Source of the DNA: Gongronella butleri
Lineage: Eukaryota > Mucoromycota > Mucoromycetes > Mucorales > Cunninghamellaceae
NCBI GenBank assembly: GCA_025201375.1
Contig: JAIWZP010000003.1
Location: 620,001-684,000, forward strand
Length of the DNA stretch: 64,000 bases
Direction of reading: 5' to 3'
The notes beneath the pieces are model-generated. The model was given only the letters and a program-made list of their open reading frames with translations. It was not told the DNA's origin and did not search any database. The position numbers were made by a program, and so were the translations under genes. Of this stretch, positions 10,352 through 18,999 are shown in pieces; within the stretch, counting starts at the first letter, position 1; each line of letters opens with the position of its first letter.

Positions 10352-10703
10352 TACAAGAGGGGAAATGGTGTCCTGAGCGGAGTGAAAATTTTTTCACTTT
10401 GGTGAATCGACCAAGATTACTGGTGAATGAACAAAAAGAGCGCGTCGCGATGCGAACCGAAGCAAAAATCAAGACGTGGTTGGTTGATTCAATGGCGGAC
10501 TGACGTGTTGAGATGAGTCAGGTCGATATTGGTGTGGGAATCGATGCAATGATACCCAAAAAAAAAGATGTTTTGCTGTGTATGTAGTAAAAGTGCTGTT
10601 TGTCGACGTACAGAGCGATTGACGTGCGACAGTGATCGAATGTGGGTGTGTAGGGGAAGAGTGTGTATAAAAGAAGAGATGACGTAGAACTTATCAAAAA
10701 AAA

Positions 10704-10934
10704 TGTGAATGAGAAAGGACAAATGATAGGACTAAAGGTAGCTTTTTATGTCAAAAGTGAGAGAGAGAGAAAAGAAAGGGAAAATAGAGGGGAAAGAGAC
10801 GTTTAAATAGGCTATGGAAATAGGCTATGAGGCGAATTAGATGTCAGGCATCACACGTCAGAGCGTGTGTGCAACTGAGCTTAAATGCAGGTCTGATCTG
10901 CTGCGCATCATCCAGATCAATGCCAAATTTGACA
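10704..10934 (-). repeat. 5' LTR of the chromovirus
   Basis: 231 bp, identical by eye to 4260-4490 and followed by the target duplication TCTCA at 10935-10939. On the element's strand it precedes gag. The next bases inward are a T7 run followed by GATAAGTTCTACG, which is not a standard tRNA-derived primer site. Confidence 0.93.
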
Positions 10935-11050
10935 TCTCATGCCGCGTGTAAGTTTTCAGCATGACCGAATAATAACAAATTACTGTAGCGCGCCAGAATC
11001 GAAATTGTGAATTTCTGGAGAAATACAGTACCGTACTGTACAGTACAGTA

Positions 11051-12061
11051 CAGTGCCCTAGCAAAAAAAAGTTTACACTTTGGCTATTGCTCCACAGTGT
11101 GAGATGTCAAGCAATCACGTTAATCTGTTCTGTATTGATCAATAATGGCTTAAATGACATGAAATTTCGTAGAAACAATGTTGTAAAAGTATAAAAACAA
11201 TTCTAAAATTATGAACAGGCTATAGCAAGCGGATTTTGAAATAGACTAAAAAAGGGGTACCTGACGCGTCACGCGACGCGACGCGTACCTACGCGTATAC
11301 AATGGCCTGTGGGGATGAAATGATGACAATATGAACACCATCTCCAAATTTTTCTAAGACGGGTTCAATGGTGCATGATTGTATTCTATGAATCAATTTC
11401 ATGTTACATGCATCACATCGGTGCTGTGATCGACAAATGTAAAATCATCATGTGACACGCGTCACGCGTCAGGCGCATCTGAAATAACAATTTTCATTTT
11501 TGTCATTTAATTTTAATCCCTAGTTGACTTAAAACCATTATAATACATTAATTTGAAGGACTAGAATAGGCTGTTATCAATTGGTTGACCAGTAGGAGCA
11601 ATACGACCATGTTAGGAAGAAAATCGCGACTTTGACGCGTCTGACACGTGCACGCGTCATATAATGATTTTACATTTATCGATCACAGCACCGATGTGAT
11701 GCATGTAACATGAAATTGATTCATAGAATACAATCATGCACCATTGAACCCGTCTTAGAAAAATTTGGAGATGGTGTTCATATTGTCATCATTTCATCCC
11801 CACAGGCCATTGTATACGCGTAGGTACGCGTCGCGTCGCGTGACGCGTCAGGTACCCCTTTTTTAGTCTATTTCAAAATCCGCTTGCTATAGCCTGTTCA
11901 TAATTTTAGAATTGTTTTTATACTTTTACAACATTGTTTCTACGAAATTTCATGTCATTTAAGCCATTATTGATCAATACAGAACAGATTAACGTGATTG
12001 CTTGACATCTCACACTGTGGAGCAATAGCCAAAGTGTAAACTTTTTTTTGCTAGGGCACTG
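11051..12061. mobile_element. Fold-back element with Tc1/mariner-type ends
   Basis: A 1011-bp element with inverted arms of about 400 bp (11051-11455 and about 11655-12061) and a centre of about 190 bp. The ends are CAGTGCCCTAGC... and ...GCTAGGGCACTG, flanked by TA on both sides (11049-11050 and 12062-12063). CAGT ends and a TA target are characteristic of Tc1/mariner transposons. There is no transposase frame, so the element is non-autonomous. Both flanks are runs of TACAGTA units, and several ACGCGT motifs lie within the arms. Confidence 0.8.
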
Positions 12062-12063
12062 TA

Positions 12064-12637
12064 CAGTACAGTATCGATTTTTGCATCGGCAGCTTGATTG
12101 ACCCCCGGCTATTTCTTTGTCTTCGAGAAGCAAGTCGCCAAAACGCACAAATGACAATAAGATTCAAGGCTGGGAGGGCACTTGATAGCGAGCTGTCTTG
12201 ATGATGTTAATAAATTGAGATTTCCTAGCGATTTTGCAAGGGGGTCGGTCGCTATTATTTTATGTAGAGCAGTAAAATTTAGGTACTCGAATCGCTGCGC
12301 CACTCACATCCCGGGTAAACATGCCTGTTTGTCTACAAAAATGAAATAAAAATCAAAGGTTTGTTATCTGATTTTGACAAAAATTTTGATCCGCTGACTT
12401 TTTATTGAAAAATATAAAGGTTAAAACGCTGTTTTGAGGTCTCTCGTGGCTCCGCTTGATGATGCACTGTTGTCTGCATGCATGCTGTTGTGCGTCGCCT
12501 TTTTTATCCCTGTAGTTAGTCTAATCTATCATTTTTCTTTAAAAAAATAAAAAAATACAGTATGATATCATAAAAAAAGCTTTGTAAGATCACAGGTCAC
12601 TGCCAACAACGCATAACTCTGAGTGATCCGATGATTT

Positions 12638-12677
<40 letters not shown>

Positions 12678-13158
12678 TGTCACCATTGGAGCCTCAAGTC
12701 GACTATATGATATACTGGTCTATCATAAATTCAAAGCCACGAGGTCGGGCTCATTGGGAGAAACGCATACAGTATCATAAAAGTAATATTTTTTGGCTCT
12801 AGTGGCAGCGCGCGTGATTTAAAAACGAGCTTAGGTGCCCGAAAGCCGTGTTTTCCGCACAGCGCTTTTTTGAAATTCGAGCATCTTGTGCTTCTCTATT
12901 GTACACATGACATGATGGTTTTGATGGCTCGTGGATCATTATTGATTTTGGTGGCTCTGGTCTCCTTTTTGATAGAGAATGGCATGATCTTCATTCATTT
13001 TCATTGAACCTGACTCGTCTCATGGATGCATGAATGGCGTGTATAGTATGATATCGTATTGCAGTAAAATGATGTTTTTTAATTCTGTAACAGGGACAAT
13101 TAATATAATCATAGCAAATGGGACGGGGAATGAACAATAAAAATAAAAAAGAGGGAGA
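12064..13158. other. Intergenic DNA, no gene seen
   Basis: AT-rich spacer. It contains two more TACAGTA sites (12556, 12768) and an A-run of about 36 bases at 12640-12675. The run could be the tail of a retroposed sequence, but I see no clear target duplication or RNA-gene body next to it. The last 50 bases are the 3' flank of the RasGEF gene. Confidence 0.5.
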
Positions 13159-15975
13159 TCACTGGCCATTGATGTCAACGTCGTTAAGGGTTTCCAGCGT
13201 GTACCCTTGCCAATCGTGTTGTTGGGCCTTTAGAGCTGTTTCGAGTTCCCATGTTGCCTCCATTTTTGCGGCCTGGTAGCCCTTCCATTCATCTGACACG
13301 ACTGATTGCAGGGACCCGCGTCGGGCCATGGGTGCGGCAAGCGGTGGGGGCGACGTGGAGTTGGCGGCTGTGGTGGTCATGACGCCGGCAACGCTGTTGT
13401 GCTTTTTGTTTCGAATATAGTCGGCGGCGAACTGTCTAAAGGTGAGTCCCGTGTTGTTGGGCAGCTCGACGCTGGCGTGCGGGGCGGGGGCCATGGCGGT
13501 AGTTTCCGCGGCGGCGATTTTGTTGCCGACGGGGTAGCCTGTCCAGACGTCGTCGTCATCTTCTTCCTGAGAGGACGAGGGCTGTTGCTCGTGGTGATCG
13601 TGGTGCAAAGCGTCCTTTTCCGTGGACTTGTCCAAGGCGGGCATGGGGTATCCCTTCCATTCTTCTGAATCGGTGGTCGAGTGGGTATTGCTTGTGGGGC
13701 GCTTTGCATGGTGGTGGACATTGTCGCCGACGTAGGACGACGCGGGCGACACGGCCATGGACGAAGGGGCGCGCTTCGTCGGTACGGGGGCTGCTGCAGG
13801 CAATGCGTCCATGGTTGGTGCCGGTGCTGCGGCCACGTGCTCGTGCGACGACGCAGACACGCTGGCAATGCGCTGCAGGGTCGATGGTATAAATTCAGGA
13901 GCGGTCGGCGACAAGATAGATTTCTTTTGCGCAGCCGACGACAAGGACAACACGGGCGATGTTGCGTTATCCTCGTTCACATGGCTGGGTTCGGGCTCGG
14001 GCGAGTCGGCGCCTCGCTTTGTCGTGTCGGACACGACGTCGTCCTGTTTTCCGTCGTCATTGTCGTCCTTGGCTTGCTCGAGCAATGGCTCGACTTTTTC
14101 TTCGTTTGCGTCTTTTGCGTCTTTTGCGTTATTGGCGGCATCATTGGCGGCATCATTGGCGGCATCATTAGCGGCGGGCTCTTGTTGAGTGGACGGCAGT
14201 GCCGGCGAGTGCGGTAGCAAAGCAATGTCGCGGTCAATCAAGGACGAAAGGTCGGTGGATGAATGGTCCAATTCGTCGTCATTTTCGTCCACACGGTCAT
14301 TTTCCACTGCTTCTTGTTCCTTTTTCTTTGCCGGCTCGTCGTTGTCCCTCCTATCGCCGTGATCATCGTCCTTTTCGTCTTCTTGTCCTGGAACCTTTGA
14401 TGCTGGCGGCGGCATGAACATGGCGGCAGCGACGTCGAGGTCATCGTCATCATCATCGTCATCATCGTCGTCGTCAACTTGACCACGATTGTCTGTTTTG
14501 GCGATGTCCTTGTCCAAGTGTGCTGCTGGGGTAGGCATGGATGCGGCGAGCACGTCGAGCATGACGAGGGACGAGAAGAAGAATGGGTGCTTGTCCTGCA
14601 TGATGGCGTGGATGGCCTGGTCGTCTGCGGCCATGATATCCTTTGTCGCGTGGATGATGTCGTTTGAGTCTTTTCCGGGGACGAATGGGTAGACAAAGAG
14701 CGACTCGTCCATGAGCTGCTCCATTTCGAGGTAGACGCGCGACACGAGCCAATGGTGGAGCAGCAAGTCTCCCGGGGGCAATGTGCTCAAATCACTGACC
14801 ATGGGTACATCACCTAATCCGGGCTTGGATGTTGCCACGGCCAGCATCGATTGCCTCTTGAGGCGCTTGCCCATGGAAAGCGCGTCCGACGATGAATATC
14901 GCTGGTGATGATGTTGCTGTTGTTGCTGCGGTGGCAGCCATGGGCGCAAATGATCCTCGAGAATATCCATTGGCGAGGATGGCGATGATGATGACGACGA
15001 CGACACGATCATGGCGCCGTCGTTGGTCGCGGAGGAAGGCGGCGACAACATGAGCGATGCAGAAGCGCGACAGGTTTGGCATTGCTCGAGAAGGGCCATG
15101 GTCACGGCCAATTTCTGGAGTCCCGGTGCAGAAAGGACCAATTCCGGTCTTTCTGGCGTGGCGGCCACGGCATAGTCTTGGACAATGGCGTACAGGGACA
15201 GCAAGTGCGGTTGGATCCACGGTACTACGACCATGCGCGACATGGACGACGATGACGACACGTCGGACGGCTTGGACGCCGCAGAAAAGAAGAATCGCGC
15301 CAGATGCTGGGACAAGACGTTGCGGTACGCCTGGTATTGCTGATCCGGGTGCATCAGGTGCACCATTTCCTTGAAGATATCCTTGGATTGCGACGGGCAC
15401 GCCTTCCAAAGTGCCCTCAATCGACGCGTCTGTGGCAGCATCAATGCTTTCATCACGGCCGCAAACCCGGACAAATCGCGATACGAGTGCAGAAGATACT
15501 GGGCGACCTTGATGAGATGTGCCACCAAATTGGACGACGACGAGGCCGATTGCGGCTGCGATGCGACGTAAATCAGCTGGTGCGCTAGGTTGTGCGTCAA
15601 ATACCGGTGAAAATCCAAGAATCGATCGAGTTGCGTGCCCTTGAGATCCCATTGACACAACATTTGCTTGTCTAGCACCACACGCGCAAACAATTGTCCA
15701 TCCAAAATGGCAATTTGCTTGGCAAACACGTCGGCCGGCCAGTCCAATGGACTCTTTTGCTGCACAGACTGAATTTGTTTGCAAAAGTGCTCGTGCCGAT
15801 GCTGCTCGATACTCAGTTCCTCCAGAAGCTTGCGAAGCACGTTCACCTCCACAGATGGCTGCTGCAACTTGGCCGCCGCCACCGACTGTTGCTGCCGCTC
15901 CAGCTTGGTCCGGCACTGGAACCAAGCCTTGGCAATAGGCGATAAGGGAATCTGAGGCAACCCCACGGCCGTCAT
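13159..15975 (-). CDS. RasGEF (CDC25-type) protein with four C-terminal WxGY motifs
   Basis: 938 residues in one exon from ATG at 15975. That ATG sits directly after an acceptor-like CTTCTCGACAG, so a 5'UTR intron or a small upstream coding exon reaching ATG 16230 is possible. Residues about 80-335 resemble the catalytic RasGEF domain, which exchanges GDP for GTP on Ras-family GTPases (AKQIAILDGQLFARV near the start; VAHLIKVAQYLLHSYRDLSG and ALMLPQTRRLRALW further on). The rest is Ser/Pro/Asp-rich and probably disordered, with an Asp run and repeated Ala-Asn-Asp blocks. Four short motifs, WKGYP, WTGYP, WKGYQ and WQGYT, stand at W773, W811, W897 and W922. The gene diverges from BLOC1S1 across a 427-bp shared upstream region. 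The exact target GTPase cannot be read from sequence. Confidence 0.85.
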   Translation of the reverse strand: MTAVGLPQIPLSPIAKAWFQCRTKLERQQQSVAAAKLQQPSVEVNVLRKLLEELSIEQHRHEHFCKQIQSVQQKSPLDWPADVFAKQIAILDGQLFARVVLDKQMLCQWDLKGTQLDRFLDFHRYLTHNLAHQLIYVASQPQSASSSSNLVAHLIKVAQYLLHSYRDLSGFAAVMKALMLPQTRRLRALWKACPSQSKDIFKEMVHLMHPDQQYQAYRNVLSQHLARFFFSAASKPSDVSSSSSMSRMVVVPWIQPHLLSLYAIVQDYAVAATPERPELVLSAPGLQKLAVTMALLEQCQTCRASASLMLSPPSSATNDGAMIVSSSSSSSPSSPMDILEDHLRPWLPPQQQQQHHHQRYSSSDALSMGKRLKRQSMLAVATSKPGLGDVPMVSDLSTLPPGDLLLHHWLVSRVYLEMEQLMDESLFVYPFVPGKDSNDIIHATKDIMAADDQAIHAIMQDKHPFFFSSLVMLDVLAASMPTPAAHLDKDIAKTDNRGQVDDDDDDDDDDDDLDVAAAMFMPPPASKVPGQEDEKDDDHGDRRDNDEPAKKKEQEAVENDRVDENDDELDHSSTDLSSLIDRDIALLPHSPALPSTQQEPAANDAANDAANDAANNAKDAKDANEEKVEPLLEQAKDDNDDGKQDDVVSDTTKRGADSPEPEPSHVNEDNATSPVLSLSSAAQKKSILSPTAPEFIPSTLQRIASVSASSHEHVAAAPAPTMDALPAAAPVPTKRAPSSMAVSPASSYVGDNVHHHAKRPTSNTHSTTDSEEWKGYPMPALDKSTEKDALHHDHHEQQPSSSQEEDDDDVWTGYPVGNKIAAAETTAMAPAPHASVELPNNTGLTFRQFAADYIRNKKHNSVAGVMTTTAANSTSPPPLAAPMARRGSLQSVVSDEWKGYQAAKMEATWELETALKAQQHDWQGYTLETLNDVDINGQ

Positions 15976-16402
15976 CTGTCGAGAAGAAATAAAAAAGAAA
16001 ACGAGACAAAAAAGAGGCGAAAACAGCAATTTGCCTCTCCTCCCCCCCTTTTTTTTTTGGTCATTTTGTGCCTTTTTGCCTCCCAATTTGAAGCACCGCG
16101 AGGTCCTTTTTTTTTCCAGGACAGCCTTTTGAAGGCCGGCACCAGATGGGCCATGTGGATAGGCTGTCGCCCTTGGGGAACGGGGTGATTTGGGTGATTT
16201 TGAGTGATTCGGGGCGTGATTTGCGTGCATGCAGTGCAGTGCTGCAATGGCCTTCCCGACTCGAAAACCTTCGATGCCTCAACGAGCGACGCGGGGTGAC
16301 ACAAGATCCGACAACTACAGTACCAGAGGCGGAGTTTGATCGGTTCTGTTTCTTTCTTCTTTTTGTCTCCCCCTTTTTGCCAAAACAACGTCATTTCTCG
16401 CC

Positions 16403-17138
16403 ATGTCGCTGTCGCAGCTCCTCAAAGACCATCAGCAGAAGCAAGCTGACGCGCGCCGTACGAATGGTAATTTCAACGTGCATGCCATTCTGTGAAATTG
16501 GCGGAAAAAGATATAAACTTGTCTAAATTTGTCGTTTTTTTCACATAGAGAGGTTAAGACGAGATGTCGTGGACGCAACGACGACGCTCACAGACACGCT
16601 GACGGACCACGTCAACCAGGGGTGAGTTACGCGTGCGCCCGGAGGAGCCATTGGAGGGAGGGAGCGCGATGAAAAGGTGGGAAACGTGAAATCTCATGCG
16701 TTTTATTAAGGGTGTCGACGCTGTTTGCCAAGCAAAAGCAACTGGAAAAGGAAGCCAAGGCACTCGCTGACCAGACGGCCGCATATGACAAGCAGACCAA
16801 GCAATGGGTCGCGCTTGTCGACGACTTTAATGACGCACTCAAGGTAATTTTTTTCTTTTTTCTTTTTTTTTTTTTTTTTTGCATTGCTCATCCTTTGCCC
16901 CATTTATAGGAATTAGGCGACGTGAAGCATTGGGCACAGGTGATGGAGCAAGATATGAGGGCCGTGATGGCCACGTTGGAATTTGTGCATGATGGTAAGG
17001 CATCTTTTTTTTTTTTTTCACGACTTGCCGCGCATTGACACGCAATGAACACCATTTTTTTTTTCTTTGTCATTAGGCAAGACTGAGCAAGACGTCAGCC
17101 ATTTAGCTCCGCCGAGTCACGCGCTCCGGCATCGATGA
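16403..17138 (+). CDS. BLOC1S1: BLOC-1 subunit 1 (GCN5L1) homologue
   Basis: Five exons: 16403-16466, 16549-16621, 16711-16843, 16910-16994 and 17077-17138; 138 residues, close to the usual 125-150. The sequence follows animal BLOC1S1/GCN5L1 throughout: SQLLKDHQQKQ at the start, then TDTLTDHVNQGVSTLFAKQ, KQTKQWVALVDDFNDALK, and ELGDVKHWAQVMEQDM near the end. The family is a small coiled-coil subunit of BLOC-1/BORC, which position endosomes and lysosomes; the animal protein also has a mitochondrial acetylation role. BLOC-1 in fungi is endosomal. All introns are GT-AG and short, with T-rich tracts. The start is the first ATG and gives the conserved N-terminus. Confidence 0.93.
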
Positions 17139-18999
17139 GGGACGTGTTTGACCGGTCGTCACTCTAGCGGATCAGTTGCACCGACGTGGGCCCCAACACC
17201 TTTGTGCCAACGTAGAAACTTTGAGCTACTTTTTTTCATGTCGTCGTTTGTTCAATCCAAAAAGCGATCTGTGCGGGCTTGGCCCAGGTCGGGGGGTGGG
17301 GGAGGAGAGGAGGAGGAAAGGAGGTTGGGGGGGGGTGACTCACGGCCATCTCTGTCTCGATCTCTTTCATCGTTTCCCAAGCGCCAATGGACAACGCCAA
17401 CCCGTGGCAATGGGTCCCCCTCTTTGAAAAGGCGAATGCGCTCGATGCGCAATGTCACTTTCTTGTTTTGTTTGCCGAGCATGGGGATGCGTGCCCATAT
17501 AGAGGGGGGCCAATTGGGGGCGCGCCGGGGGTTCGTTCGCGCGTGCGCGCGTCTTTATGCTTTTTTTCTCCGTGCGCGCGTGTTCTCTTGCCCTTTGACC
17601 ATCGTGCGCTTCCTGCGCTCCATGGCCCTCCCTGCCTCCCTCCCCCCTTTCCCTCCCCCCTGTAGCGCCCGTCCGCTCACACACACGCGTCCATGTTGTC
17701 ACACACAAACACATAAACCCATTTTGACTCGTGGTTTGATGCAAATGACATCGTGTCAGTCCCCCCCCTTCTCTTCTTCCAATGACAGAAATAAACTTGC
17801 TCTCCTATTTGCTTGTTATTACGTTTTTGGTGATGCGGCTGCGGGGTCGCTTTTTTATTTTATTTTTATTTTTCTGGTTGTGGGAGGATTGAACCTTGTA
17901 AGTGATTGAACTTTTTTTTGTATCCATGAAACTCTCTCACTCTTGCTTTCGCTCTCACACGCGCACATAGTGCTGTCAAAAAAGATACAATGGTGCGTCG
18001 ATTATCATGGTCAACATCTATGGTATTTGTTGTTTTTGGCGACCAATGTTCTTTTTGGATCAGCAAGGTCATGTGCGCGCGCCCTTTTTACGCACACTCA
18101 CGCATCGTCACTGCTTTTTTTTGTGTCACTTTGACTTTGTGTGTCACGAGCGGTAGCTGAAAAAAGGCACTGCCAACGAGGGAGAGGCATCCGTTTGGCA
18201 TTTTTGCAACTTTTTTTTTTTTCACTCTGTTGGGGGGTCAGGCCATGAGTTGAACGAGAGGAGGGGGGGAGAGGTCATCCCCCTTGCCAGTCATGATCAC
18301 ACACGTATACGTACAAAACAAAAGCACACAAAAACAAGACCAGAAAAAGCGGGGGATCGACAATGGGAGAAAAAAAAACCAGCCATCCAAAAGGAGGGAC
18401 GGGAAAAACATGTCATGGACATTGGACAAAGGGGTAGATTGCCAAGATGGGAGATCGCAAAGGACAAAAAGGAGAACACAGCACCCAATGGAGGGGGGAG
18501 GGTCGGGGGAAAAGGGGGGGGGGTCCATTGGACAAGGAGAAGGACCTTTTGTAAAAGGGCAACCCCATTCGTGCGCAAAAAGCAATAGAGAAGAGCCATG
18601 CTTCCACTGTCAATTGCCTTGCGAACAATAGAGTTTAAACGACGCCTTGCCATCCCTCCTTTTTTGGCAAAGTCTCACTTTTTACACGCAAATCAGCCAT
18701 CTTCCATGGCCCCGCTTTTTTTTTTTTGTTTCCAGGCGCCAGGATAAAAAAAAAAAAAGTGCGGGGTAGCATAGCCGCCCGCTTTTTTCCAACAAAAAAA
18801 GTGTGTGAAGCAAATTGAGGAACGCCTCTTTTTTTCGCTTCTCTTTTTCTCTGTTTTTATAACTCTTTTCATTCTTTTTCTCTTTTTTTCGCTTTTTTTT
18901 TTTTTTTGGTTTTCTTTTCTTTTTTCTTTTCTTTTTCTTTGGTATCCCCTCCCCCCTGTCCTTTTTCTCTCGCTCCTTCCTACTGACGACTGTGGAATC
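17139..18999. other. Spacer between BLOC1S1 and the CSL gene; pyrimidine-rich leader
   Basis: No convincing gene. Long open frames here are low-complexity artefacts. The first part is the 3' flank of BLOC1S1. Positions about 18805-18990 are an almost pure T/C tract ending about 25 bases before the CSL start codon, presumably the core promoter and 5' leader of that gene. G/C homopolymers around 17290-17340, 17640-17660 and 18490-18530 stand out. Confidence 0.5.

Larger units (their letters stand above)
4260..10934 (-). mobile_element. Full-length Ty3/gypsy chromovirus
   Basis: A 6675-bp element read on the minus strand. It is bounded by two 231-bp LTRs that I find identical and by the 5-bp target duplication TCTCA (4255-4259 and 10935-10939). 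The order gag, protease, reverse transcriptase, RNase H, integrase and C-terminal chromodomain identifies a Ty3/gypsy chromovirus. The identical LTRs imply a recent insertion, yet the coding region is in three frames with shifts near 9782 and 5620. A G-rich stretch just upstream of the 3' LTR (complement of 4491-4500) is the likely polypurine tract. No TGG-starting tRNA primer site follows the 5' LTR. Confidence 0.95.

Noticed and set aside
12640..12675. Poly(A) run as evidence of a SINE or processed retrocopy
   Set aside because: No target-site duplication, no RNA-polymerase III boxes and no recognisable source sequence upstream. Long homopolymers are common in this genome (for example 39858-39890, 40980-41005 and 43812-43843).
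14810..16009. 399-codon minus-strand frame overlapping the RasGEF gene
   Set aside because: Shadow frame; the overlapping frame carries the recognisable RasGEF domain.
15976..16230. N-terminal extension of the RasGEF protein to ATG 16230
   Set aside because: The segment is Lys-rich then Phe-rich and ends in an acceptor-like CTTCTCGACAG directly before ATG 15975, so it looks like an intron in the leader. A small upstream coding exon cannot be excluded.
17148..17909. 253-codon plus-strand open frame after BLOC1S1
   Set aside because: Composition follows G/C and T runs, there is no domain and no homologous pattern; it is the 3' flank of BLOC1S1.
18805..18999. N-terminal extension of the CSL frame upstream of ATG 19000
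   Set aside because: It would encode almost only Phe, Leu and Ser from a pyrimidine tract; the clean MSDYQSM start is far more plausible.
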